Assembly (NCBI GenBank): GCA_036010905.1 | Contig: DASCMH010000052.1 | Coordinates: 1 to 64,000 of the forward strand | DNA from: SMWD01 sp002729875 | GTDB lineage: Bacteria; Pseudomonadota; Gammaproteobacteria; Steroidobacterales; GCA-2729495 | DNA length: 64,000 nucleotides | Direction: 5' to 3' | Shown: in pieces, positions 8,249 to 16,548 of the stretch | Numbering within the stretch: the first letter of the stretch is position 1 | Layout: each line of letters begins with the position of its first letter | Program-made: the position numbers and the translations under genes | The notes under the pieces: generated by a model | The model's database searches: none | Seen by the model: only the letters and a program-made list of their open reading frames with translations | Told to the model about the DNA's origin: nothing

Positions 8249-10740
8249 TCAATCGGGCCCGATAATTCTGACACGATCACAGCTCGCCGGCCCTCGTAAT
8301 ATTCACGCACCTTTTTTCTTGCACCCAATGGTGAGCCCGGCATAAGTGCATTTATATCCCAGCCGGAAAATGGAATGAGGTCTCTTACGATACTTTCGGT
8401 CTTTTCGGTAAACTCGAAAGGTGTACGGTATTCCAGGTAGGCATTATCATCAGTGTTAATTATATTCGAGTCGTAGCGAAGCAGGTACTCCTTTATGTGA
8501 CCCGCATCCATCAAAAGGTGGCCGAGGAACTGTTCAGCAGAATGAATCCCAATAGACGCCATGTCGGTGCGCACCGCTGGCTCGTCAAAGCGTTCGGCAA
8601 GTATTTTGTAATCAATTGAGAATTCATCAACGGTCGCAACAAACAGACCATGACCACGCACATACCAAAATGATGTGTTGGGAAAAACTGAAATAAAAGT
8701 TCGAAATGCAACGTCAAAGGACTCTTTTGAGACACGGTACATCGGCATCCACTGCGTGACGATCCCACCAGGCCGAAGTCGATTGCGGATTTGTTCGTAA
8801 TACTCTTTCGTATACAAATAACCAACACCGGTAATCCGCGGATGTATCGGGTCGGCTGTAATCATATCGAAACTCTCATCGGACATGGCCATAAAATTAC
8901 GCCCATCATCAATCCTGAGATTAATTTTCGAACTGGCAAGAACATCGCCCGTTACATCGGCAATATATGAATGAGCCTCGACGATGTGCGGGCTCAGCTC
9001 TACAAGCCTGATATTCTCTACTGTTGGGTGCCGCTCCGATGCACCGAGTGTAATGCCCAGACCAAGCCCGACAATCGCAATATCCGTCGGCTCGGGGTGC
9101 AGCAAAAGAGGTAGATGCCCTTTGAGGATAAAATGGCGTCGCTGCAACATCGTCGTATCTGCTTCGATATTGCCGTTAATCATCATAATTGTGTTGCCGT
9201 TTTCGCTGCGAATCAGATCTACCGTATGCGAAACCCCTTCTCCATGGTATATCACGTTGGGTTGCGTGGATTGCTGTTGATTAAAATTCAATACTGTCTG
9301 TTTCGGTAACAGAACAATAGCGACAGCCGATATAACCAGAAGGCCCAAGGCAAGCACAAATCCAGGCTCAACCAGGAAATGCCTTAGCTGATCCTGCCCC
9401 TTGCTGCGAATTAAAATGAATCCTGCGATAGAAAAACATGCTGCAATAACTATAAGACTTCCACGGGCTCCGAATATCGGTAACAGAAGAAACCCACCAG
9501 CTAACGCACCGACTACAGCACCAGCCGTATTGGCTGCATAAATACTGCCGGTTCCTAACGCACGCGCTTCAATATCATGGGTATATATTTTCACGGCAAT
9601 GGGAAACGTGGCCCCTAACATTATTGTCGGACCTATTATAAGAATACTGGCAACGATGAACTGAGCAATTATACTCGACACCCCAAATGCACCACCTGTC
9701 ACATTTGTTAGACCCCAGACGAGCGTACCAAAAACAAAGGGCACGACGAAGGATAAAACACCTAATAGCGCTACGGTCCCACCAAGCCAGAATTCCAAGC
9801 TTGCAAAAAACCTTACCGGGTCGTCGTGCTGGTCGATGACCCGCGAAACCTTGTAGCTACCAAAGAAAATACCGAACAGGAAGCAAGTCAACATGATGGA
9901 GAAGGCGTATACCGTGCTACTGAACGATTGAACGAGAATTCTCATCCAGACGACTTCAAGCGCTAAAGCCGCCATACCGGAAATCGCGATCGCCAATAGT
10001 ACAGCCTGCCGCTTCTTGCTTTGAGGAGCCCGGATCGATGCACGGAGAGCAGCCTGTGGCAAGCACCCCTGGGATCGACCACGAAAAATGATGCCAATGG
10101 CGCCCAACCCGATAATAAAATTAACCGTTAGGGCTATAGTGATAGAACCGTTGACACCAAATGTCGGAATCAGAATAAACCCACCAATGGCAGTGCCGAA
10201 TAAGGCGCCGACTGTATTCACTGAATAGAAAAAACCTACGTGCTTGCCTAGTTCAGGGGCTTGCACCGCGAATTGACGGATTATGAGTGGCAGAGTTGCG
10301 CCCATCAACATGGTCGGAATCAGCATTGTCAGGGCGGCAATAGAAAAGCGGGCGCCCTGGTACAGCCAGGGCAGCATCTCAAAATTTTCCCGATATATGG
10401 ACTGGTAGGCGACTTCAAAGGAAGCCAACAGGATGGGAAACACGAGTGCATAGGCAGCAATTCCAATTTCCAGGAAGCCATAAATGAGCAGCGGTCGACC
10501 GAACTCATCGCCAAACCGCCCGGCCAGCCAACTCCCAAGTGAAAGCCCACCCATAAAGACGCTCAATGTGATCGCAGCCGCGTAGACATCACTGCCAAAG
10601 AAAAGTGACAGCATTCGCATCCAGGCAACCTGATAGACCAGCGCCGTTGCTCCGGACAACAGGAAAATAACTCCAACTGCCAGAACCTCCCAGCTAAATA
10701 CATTTGCGGTCGGCCCTTGGCCCCTGCTCACAGCACTCAT
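8245..10740 (-). CDS. membrane-fused spermidine-synthase-like protein
   Basis: An 831-aa protein. Residues 15-480 hold about a dozen hydrophobic helices in two internally similar halves, each with an MGATLPL / LGATFPI-like segment, as in MFS-like fused spermidine synthases. Residues 540-740 form a Rossmann-like SpeE domain: VGLGLGITLGA is the nucleotide loop, VELSP the acidic strand end, IDDGRNF and ADPIHP the catalytic-site-like aspartates. Proteins of this build are widespread but their reaction is largely unknown; polyamine synthesis should not be assumed. It is the first gene of a two-gene minus operon with the GT-C gene at 6692. Confidence 0.85.
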   Translation of the reverse strand: MSAVSRGQGPTANVFSWEVLAVGVIFLLSGATALVYQVAWMRMLSLFFGSDVYAAAITLSVFMGGLSLGSWLAGRFGDEFGRPLLIYGFLEIGIAAYALVFPILLASFEVAYQSIYRENFEMLPWLYQGARFSIAALTMLIPTMLMGATLPLIIRQFAVQAPELGKHVGFFYSVNTVGALFGTAIGGFILIPTFGVNGSITIALTVNFIIGLGAIGIIFRGRSQGCLPQAALRASIRAPQSKKRQAVLLAIAISGMAALALEVVWMRILVQSFSSTVYAFSIMLTCFLFGIFFGSYKVSRVIDQHDDPVRFFASLEFWLGGTVALLGVLSFVVPFVFGTLVWGLTNVTGGAFGVSSIIAQFIVASILIIGPTIMLGATFPIAVKIYTHDIEARALGTGSIYAANTAGAVVGALAGGFLLLPIFGARGSLIVIAACFSIAGFILIRSKGQDQLRHFLVEPGFVLALGLLVISAVAIVLLPKQTVLNFNQQQSTQPNVIYHGEGVSHTVDLIRSENGNTIMMINGNIEADTTMLQRRHFILKGHLPLLLHPEPTDIAIVGLGLGITLGASERHPTVENIRLVELSPHIVEAHSYIADVTGDVLASSKINLRIDDGRNFMAMSDESFDMITADPIHPRITGVGYLYTKEYYEQIRNRLRPGGIVTQWMPMYRVSKESFDVAFRTFISVFPNTSFWYVRGHGLFVATVDEFSIDYKILAERFDEPAVRTDMASIGIHSAEQFLGHLLMDAGHIKEYLLRYDSNIINTDDNAYLEYRTPFEFTEKTESIVRDLIPFSGWDINALMPGSPLGARKKVREYYEGRRAVIVSELSGPIE

Positions 10741-10941
10741 TGAGATGTCTTTCGATATATAGCGCGACCCAGGCTTATTGACCGCATGCGATCATTCCTG
10801 GGCAGTTAATCCTATTAATACTTCGAAAACCGGTTACAAGTACTGCGCTGTTCCTCTGAGTGCCCTGACAACACAGCAATTGGCGCAAAACTGAAACGCA
10901 TCTCGCGAGTTCGTAAAACGTTACCGATTTCTGGCGGAACA

Positions 10942-11070
10942 TCAAAAGAACTGATAGACGAAAGGATCCCCCTCGTCAGATCCGGTAAAAAAGAACATCA
11001 ATAGAGTTAAAATAATAAACAAAATAGCCGGCACCAAAATATAATATTTATACCTGCGCAAGAATTCCAC
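10942..11070 (-). CDS. DUF5989-like 42-residue single-pass membrane protein
   Basis: A very short gene starting at GTG 11068-11070, only 3 nt after the SGNH stop codon, with GGAG in the end of the SGNH gene about 9 nt upstream. The product starts MEFLRRYKYY, has one hydrophobic helix of about 20 residues, an acidic turn (GSDEGD), and ends PFVYQFF. A basic N terminus after Phe-Leu, one helix and a PF-[IV]-Y-x-x-F end are what I recall of DUF5989 proteins, which sit beside SGNH hydrolases, SxtJ-type membrane proteins and carbamoyltransferases. Placement, start and RBS all support a real gene. Function unknown; a small partner of the SGNH protein is a reasonable guess. Confidence 0.72.
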   Translation of the reverse strand: MEFLRRYKYYILVPAILFIILTLLMFFFTGSDEGDPFVYQFF

Positions 11071-11073
11071 TTT

Positions 11074-12072
11074 CTATTCTCCGATTCTTCTCGCGATAAA
11101 TTCTATTGAAGAATTCGCAATTATTCTGTGCGCCCTTGCATTTGGATGAGCGTCATCTCTTGCCACCCATAATTTCATCGGCTCAACCTCATTCTTGAAC
11201 GCAGGTGTAGTATTTAACACATCAATATCATTTTCCTTTAGGAAGCTTTCCACCAAGTCATATATATCTTTAAAAGGATAATTAACCAGCTCATGCAGCT
11301 CGGGCAACAAAATAACCTGGAAAGCAATATCGTTCTCCAGAGCTAATTTCTTCATTTGCAGCAGGGCGGTTCTCGCTTCTTGCCACCCCTGCGAACTATC
11401 CAAATACAGCTGAGTATAGTAATCCAAATACCCGGACTCGGAACTGTTGTTCGTGAAGAGACCTCTGAGCCTCGACCAGTAAAATGTAACCAGTTGTGAT
11501 TGGGACAGAAACTCCAGAGAAGATGGCTTTTTAAGCAATTCTGCATCATTAATAAAAAAGAACATGGATACCTGATCAGGTTTGTATTTCAGTCCTTTTT
11601 CCCGGAACAGATTTACCTGCTGCACCGTATTGTAATTTCCAATTCCAAAATTAAGTATCTCAGCGTTGTGTGTTTTACTCAATCGTTCTTCCAACAGATA
11701 CTCAAATGTTTCTTCACGCTTGGCGCCCCAACCAAAAGTCAACGAATCACCGAGAAAGATAATCCTGTAACTATCGGTTCTCTCAACAGGGTATTCCCGA
11801 TCACGCAATCCGTCAGAATTTGTTTCTACCTGCACCCCCATCAAACGCTCAGAAATATTACTCTTATGTATGTGCCCGATTCGCGGGTTTGAAGACGCTT
11901 TCTTACCAAGGTTTGTGTATCGACTCATTTCAATATCAAAACTGATATTCCGCTCAAAATAAAACCTGAGGGAAACTTCGACAATCAACAAACAAAGGCT
12001 AATTGAAATCAGCACCATTAATAGGGACCTGAGAAAATGGCCGAGTCTTTTCCTTACTTCAACTAATTTCAT
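11074..12072 (-). CDS. SGNH/GDSL-family hydrolase, membrane-anchored
   Basis: A 332-aa protein with a signal-anchor at residues 14-31 and an SGNH hydrolase domain facing the periplasm. IIFLGDSLTFGWGA (about residue 104) is block I with the nucleophile serine; FFINDAE contains the Asn-type block III; DDAHPNARAHRIIA near residue 312 supplies Asp and His. Such proteins in glycan loci commonly esterify or de-esterify sugars. It is followed after 3 nt by the DUF5989-like gene, an arrangement I recall from other genomes. The region is visibly richer in A and T than the flanking genes, as in many horizontally exchanged surface-glycan genes. Confidence 0.8.
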   Translation of the reverse strand: MKLVEVRKRLGHFLRSLLMVLISISLCLLIVEVSLRFYFERNISFDIEMSRYTNLGKKASSNPRIGHIHKSNISERLMGVQVETNSDGLRDREYPVERTDSYRIIFLGDSLTFGWGAKREETFEYLLEERLSKTHNAEILNFGIGNYNTVQQVNLFREKGLKYKPDQVSMFFFINDAELLKKPSSLEFLSQSQLVTFYWSRLRGLFTNNSSESGYLDYYTQLYLDSSQGWQEARTALLQMKKLALENDIAFQVILLPELHELVNYPFKDIYDLVESFLKENDIDVLNTTPAFKNEVEPMKLWVARDDAHPNARAHRIIANSSIEFIARRIGE

Positions 12073-12172
12073 GCGAGCAGAGTTTCAATTAGATAGAACC
12101 GCAGGATGGGGAACTTGGAAAAGGATATCATTTGACGCTGGAAGGTGGGAAGAACTTCTAGTTAAATTCAGG

Positions 12173-12892
12173 TTAACGGTTAAACAGAACATCAAAAGCA
12201 AGTTTTACGTAGCGGAAATTTCCAGAAAATGAATTTTTACTTTCCCCTTCTAAACGGCCTATCCATACCGTTGGCACCTGTTCCACATGGTAATTAAGCT
12301 TGATCGGCCTGACTGTTGTTTCAATAAATATTTCATGAAGAGTGCCTGTCCATGTTATAGCGTCGACCATCTCTTTACGCATTATTTTCATACCATAGGT
12401 CAGATCACCTATTTTAGTATTATACAAGATTCTAAAAAATAGCTGAAAACTCCAATTCAAGATAAATTTAAAAGGGTCATAGTTCGTAAAACCACCCCCC
12501 TTCATCCAGCGATTCCCAATAACCAAATCGCAGCCTGTTTCTTCGAATTTTCTGACCATTCGGTCAACTGCTTCCGGCTCCGTTTCCAGATCTGCTGATA
12601 AAAGAGCAATATAATCTCCCTGAGCCAATTCCATTCCTTCACGGATTGCCCAACCAACACCAGGATTATTCTTTTGCAGATGAAGTCGTATATCGTCATT
12701 TTCCACAGCCAATTTTTCACATATTTCCATACATTCATCTGAAGATTTAGGCGCTACAACCAGAATAATTTCATGGATATATTGTCGGTTTTTTGCACGC
12801 ACCCTATTAATTGTTTCCACGACTGAAAACGTTTCAGAGTATACTGTAACCAATACAGAGAGCTTAATATCAGAACTATCAGGTTTTATCAT
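12173..12892 (-). CDS. GT2 glycosyltransferase, short DPM1-like form
   Basis: A 239-aa family 2 glycosyltransferase with no clear membrane helices at the end. SVLVTVYSETFSVVETI opens the GT-A domain, LLSADLETEP holds the acidic metal motif, and GNRWMKGGGF is the acceptor-loop segment typical of polyprenyl-phosphate glycosyltransferases. It is about 100 residues shorter than the GT2s at 26882 and 30230 and closer in type to the enzyme at 19099. It is separated from the SGNH gene by 100 bp on the same strand and may share its transcript. Specificity unknown. Confidence 0.78.
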   Translation of the reverse strand: MIKPDSSDIKLSVLVTVYSETFSVVETINRVRAKNRQYIHEIILVVAPKSSDECMEICEKLAVENDDIRLHLQKNNPGVGWAIREGMELAQGDYIALLSADLETEPEAVDRMVRKFEETGCDLVIGNRWMKGGGFTNYDPFKFILNWSFQLFFRILYNTKIGDLTYGMKIMRKEMVDAITWTGTLHEIFIETTVRPIKLNYHVEQVPTVWIGRLEGESKNSFSGNFRYVKLAFDVLFNR

Positions 12893-13087
12893 CTACGAGA
12901 CTACGCTGTAATACATTTGCGTGTTTACCGGGATTATTTATCAGGAAGGCAACCATAGAAATGGCACTTAAATATTGTGTATTGGCCACCATTGTACTGA
13001 TGAAGTCATACCTTTTTTCGCGGACAAGACATTGATATCGAAATTTTGCCCGACTGGAATAATTTTTGCACTAAAACGAGATTAATT

Positions 13088-14035
13088 TTGAAAACACTGA
13101 TTACTGGAATCACGGGCATGATCGGTTCACATTTTGCCCATGAAACAAGGAAGAGAAACTGGCCAACCTTTGGCATTGCTCGAAACAGCGCATCCAGCAG
13201 GATGGCCGCTGAACCGGATGCCAATATTCTCCGCTACGATATCCTGGACAGAGGTGCGTTGGAGCACGTATTTCAACAGATCGAACCCGATTTAGTCATC
13301 CATATGGCGGCACAGGCATTTAACGGACTCTCATGGGAAACCGAGGAAACAACTCATTTTGCAAACTATCAGGGCACCGTGAACGTGCTTCGGACCTGCC
13401 AGCAATTCGCGCCGCAGGCTAAAGTGATCATGGCCTGCAGTAGCGCTGAATATGGTGATATCAGCCCCTCTGATTGCCCCTTGGTTGAAGAAAGATTGCT
13501 AAAACCTGTTACCCCCTACGGGGTATCAAAGGTCGCAACCGAAAATCTGGGCTACCAATACTTCTCCAATTATTCTCAGCAAATCTTTCTTCCCCGCCTG
13601 TTTATTCATGTTGGCACCGGTCACCCACCGGCAACTGCGATTCAAAACTTTGCCCGTCAACTGGCTTTAATAGCCAGGGGAAGACTTGAACCAGTTGTTC
13701 ATGTTGGTAATCTGGAATCCGCGAGAGATTTTATTGATGTCCGCGATGGTGTGACCGGGATGATGCTTATGCTGGAAAAAGGAACACCTGGAGAGCCGAT
13801 CAATATTTGCACCGGCACTGCGTTTAAAATTTCCGAGATCCTGAATATGTTAATTGAAATATCCGGAGTGGATGTAAAAGTGATAGAGGACCCTGACTTG
13901 ATTCGCCATTCTGATGAACCTTTGCTTCTTGGTGATAACCAAAAATTAAAAAATCTTGGATGGCAACAAAAATATTCGATACGTCAAACACTGGAAGCCG
14001 TCTACCGAGATTGGTGCAATCGTATTGAACCGTAA
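13088..14035 (+). CDS. extended SDR NAD-dependent epimerase/dehydratase, GDP-mannose 4,6-dehydratase/reductase-like
   Basis: An extended short-chain dehydrogenase (about 315 aa) likely acting on a nucleotide sugar. GITGMIGSH at the N terminus is the NAD(P)-binding glycine motif, ACSSAEYG supplies the catalytic Ser, and TPYGVSKVATE carries the Tyr-x-x-x-Lys pair. The SAEYG and ESARDFIDVRD segments resemble GDP-mannose 4,6-dehydratase and GDP-6-deoxy-4-keto-hexose reductase (RmlD/Rmd-like). No ATG start exists; I prefer TTG 13088, where the Rossmann strand begins, while TTG 13046 would add 14 codons. First gene of a plus-strand cluster ending at 18033, with a 110-bp gap before the next member. 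Confidence 0.78.
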   Translation: MKTLITGITGMIGSHFAHETRKRNWPTFGIARNSASSRMAAEPDANILRYDILDRGALEHVFQQIEPDLVIHMAAQAFNGLSWETEETTHFANYQGTVNVLRTCQQFAPQAKVIMACSSAEYGDISPSDCPLVEERLLKPVTPYGVSKVATENLGYQYFSNYSQQIFLPRLFIHVGTGHPPATAIQNFARQLALIARGRLEPVVHVGNLESARDFIDVRDGVTGMMLMLEKGTPGEPINICTGTAFKISEILNMLIEISGVDVKVIEDPDLIRHSDEPLLLGDNQKLKNLGWQQKYSIRQTLEAVYRDWCNRIEP

Positions 14036-14145
14036 TTTTCCGACACGTACCCACAACTTTCGATATATATTGCCCGATTACAGACTCGTCTTGACCTTAC
14101 CACGGGAAATCTAAATACTTTCTGCTCGGTAAATCGGAGGATCAA

Positions 14146-14772
14146 GTGCAGGCCACAACAGAAACAATCGAGGTTTTCGATCACACGGCAATTGACGAAG
14201 TTGCCGAACTTTTTATGGATCGACTGCCTGAGGATTTCTGCTCACTTATGGGGTCCGGATTTCTACGCAAGCATTTCCTGCCCCATTTTCTGGGCATTCA
14301 TCCTCATATTGGCTATGTGGCCAAACAAGGCGGTCAAATAGCTGGTTTTGCACTAGGTGCCAAGGCAGGTGGATACTACCCAAATTTCATCAAAATGCAC
14401 TTTATGACTTTGGCAATATACTCTACTACAGCTTGCCTGCGTGATATTAGCAAGCTGAACTATTTTTTTGATGTCGGGCAATTGATGTTCGGTGTCGATG
14501 CTTTCAATCCCCTGGATGACGATCTTGAATTACTTTACCTCTGTGTAGCCAAGGGCTACCAGGGAACAGGTATCGGAGCCAGGTTAATAGAGAAATTTCT
14601 TCGCCAAGGGCAGCAACTTGGATTTGGTCGATGCGTTCTCAAAACCTTTGCAGCCATGGAAAATCTCAATCAATTTTACCGAAAATGTGGATTCGATTCG
14701 CTGCATGAACATCGAGGAAGAGTTTGGTTCTCACACCCCATTACACCCAGAAATGAAGGATCTGCGACGTGA
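14146..14772 (+). CDS. GNAT family N-acetyltransferase
   Basis: A 208-aa acetyltransferase. The acetyl-CoA pyrophosphate loop is seen as KGYQGTGIGARLIEKF around residue 145, after the strand LELLYLCVA, and the C terminus has NLNQFYRKCGF, typical of GNAT motif B. The N-terminal 100 residues form the substrate side, with a hydrophobic KMHFMTLAIY patch. Start is GTG at 14146 with a very good GGAGG 6 nt upstream. The stop overlaps the aminotransferase GTG by 4 nt (GTGA), so the two are translated together. An aminotransferase followed by N-acylation of the new amine is the simplest joint reading. Confidence 0.82.
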   Translation: MQATTETIEVFDHTAIDEVAELFMDRLPEDFCSLMGSGFLRKHFLPHFLGIHPHIGYVAKQGGQIAGFALGAKAGGYYPNFIKMHFMTLAIYSTTACLRDISKLNYFFDVGQLMFGVDAFNPLDDDLELLYLCVAKGYQGTGIGARLIEKFLRQGQQLGFGRCVLKTFAAMENLNQFYRKCGFDSLHEHRGRVWFSHPITPRNEGSAT

Positions 14773-16199
14773 ATGTAACTGGCCAGAAGCTATATGGGTG
14801 GGAAGACTGCCTGAGCCTGGATATCGATACTGTTCAAGATCTGTACAGGAATTACGTTAATCCTGGACAAGTCGATCTGATTGGATCATTTGGCTTCGGC
14901 AGAATACTTGCAAAATCTGCCTCCGGATTGCGAATCATGACGGCCAACGGTCGAGAGATCCTGGACTTTACGGGCGGAATTGGAGTGCTTAACCATGGGC
15001 ACAACCATCCACGAATTCTCCAGGCGAGAAAAAAGTTCCAGGAACAAAATCGTATGGAAGTTCACAAAAACTTCCTGTCCCCATATGTAGCCGCCCTCAG
15101 CCACAATATCGCCCAACTTCTTCCAGAAGATCTTGATATAAGTTATTTTTGCAATTCAGGCGCTGAGGCGGTAGAGGGAGCTGTCAAATTAGCTTACAAA
15201 TATCATGGCGGCAAAAGAAAGCATATCTTGCACGCTGATATTTCATTTCACGGCAAACTGCTTGGATCTGCCGGGCTAACCGGGTCGTCAGAACTTACTT
15301 TTGATTTTCCAACAATTCCAGGCATAGGGAGCTTTACTTACGGTTCTATTGATAGTGTCAAAGATGCGATTGATAATTATCGATCAGCCTCCGGTAAATC
15401 GGATATCTACGCTATTATTCTGGAACCATTCAATGCCACTACTCTACGCGGATGCACCACTGATTTCCTGAGAGAATTAAGAGATATTTGTACTGAGAAT
15501 AATATTGTACTGATTTTTGATGAAGTATATTCCTGTTGGGCAAAAACAGGGGAGCTTTTTCATTTTATGGGTCATCAGGTAGTACCGGATATTGTGACCA
15601 TGGCCAAGTCGATGGGTGGGGGGAAGGCATCCATTTCCGGTTACACAACCAGAAAACCTTTTTTTCTGAAAGCGTATGGCAGCCTCCATCATTCAATTAT
15701 CCATTCAACCACTTACAATGGCTTTGGAGAAGAAACTATTACCGCTATTGAAGCCATCAATATAACGGTTGAAGATGACTATGTAGGCCGATCAAAGAGA
15801 ATATTCAACCAATTGAACGGAGGCTTACAAAAGCTACAAGAAAAATATCCCGAATTCATATCCGAAGTTCGCGGTAGCGGCGCTCTGAATGGCATAATTT
15901 TAAATGACTCACTAATCCCGGGCCTTAGAAAGGCTTTGTCTTTTGTACCGATAGAGCTTTTTAATGATGATCGTTTTCTGGCCAAGTTACTGACGGCTGC
16001 AGTGATTTCAGAGCTATATAATGAACATTCGATACTGACATTCTATGGTGTCAACCGGGAAATCCCGCTGATTCTTTCTCCTGCATTGATTGCAGAAGAG
16101 AAGGATATTGAACTTCTGTTGCACGCCCTCGATCAAACACTATCAATTGGCAGACTGAAACTTATGCTTAAGTTTGCACGATTTAAATTCAATAAGTAG
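14769..16199 (+). CDS. class III PLP-dependent aminotransferase
   Basis: A 476-aa fold-type I aminotransferase of the ornithine/omega-aminotransferase class. LDFTGGIGVLNHGHNHPRI is the N-terminal segment, YFCNSGAEAVEGAVKLA the PLP phosphate site, LIFDEVYSCWAKTG holds the Asp that pairs with the pyridine nitrogen, and MAKSMGGGKASISGY carries the Schiff-base Lys. It is about 50 residues longer than ArgD, with a basic amphipathic C terminus (RLKLMLKFARFKF). The closest flavour is aminotransferases of natural-product loci (PigE C-terminal half) rather than housekeeping arginine synthesis. GTG start is coupled to the GNAT gene. The amino acceptor is unknown. Confidence 0.83.
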   Translation: MNVTGQKLYGWEDCLSLDIDTVQDLYRNYVNPGQVDLIGSFGFGRILAKSASGLRIMTANGREILDFTGGIGVLNHGHNHPRILQARKKFQEQNRMEVHKNFLSPYVAALSHNIAQLLPEDLDISYFCNSGAEAVEGAVKLAYKYHGGKRKHILHADISFHGKLLGSAGLTGSSELTFDFPTIPGIGSFTYGSIDSVKDAIDNYRSASGKSDIYAIILEPFNATTLRGCTTDFLRELRDICTENNIVLIFDEVYSCWAKTGELFHFMGHQVVPDIVTMAKSMGGGKASISGYTTRKPFFLKAYGSLHHSIIHSTTYNGFGEETITAIEAINITVEDDYVGRSKRIFNQLNGGLQKLQEKYPEFISEVRGSGALNGIILNDSLIPGLRKALSFVPIELFNDDRFLAKLLTAAVISELYNEHSILTFYGVNREIPLILSPALIAEEKDIELLLHALDQTLSIGRLKLMLKFARFKFNK

Positions 16200-16206
16200 G
16201 CTTGCC

Positions 16207-16536
16207 ATGTGGAAATCAAGTGTCCGTGGCATTATCTTAAATCAAACAAATTTCTCTCTCGCAAATGTGCCGGACGCCGACATTGAGCAGGATTATCATA
16301 ATGTTTTCTCTGCTCTAGATGAACTTGCCTGGTTCCATAGAATTCCTGTCCTGATACTTGCAACGGCTACAACAATATTTTGTGTAGCTCGCCACCAAAA
16401 AAAACTGGACAAACTGGATCAAGTTAAGCGCGAACAATTTATAAGTGGTGCCTCCAAACTTCCATTTTGGGGTTTATTCAACAAGTTAATTAGCTCTATT
16501 GCTCTTCTCCATTACTTTGACAACCATCCATATTGA
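16207..16536 (+). CDS. small membrane-associated protein preceding the GMC oxidoreductase
   Basis: A 109-residue protein from ATG 16207, 7 nt after the aminotransferase stop; an upstream in-frame TTG at 16174 would overlap that gene and is less likely. The sequence has a helical acidic N half, one hydrophobic segment (HRIPVLILATATTIFCVA, about residues 45-63), then a basic stretch and a hydrophobic end LLHYFDNHPY. I do not recognise the family. Its place 12 nt before a GMC oxidoreductase recalls the small subunits of membrane-bound GMC dehydrogenases, but no motif confirms that. Confidence 0.65.
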   Translation: MWKSSVRGIILNQTNFSLANVPDADIEQDYHNVFSALDELAWFHRIPVLILATATTIFCVARHQKKLDKLDQVKREQFISGASKLPFWGLFNKLISSIALLHYFDNHPY

Positions 16537-16548
16537 GGAATTCAGAGT

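Noticed and set aside
13046..13088. Earlier TTG start of the SDR gene
   Set aside because: It would add 14 codons before the first Rossmann strand, and the family normally starts at KTLITG.
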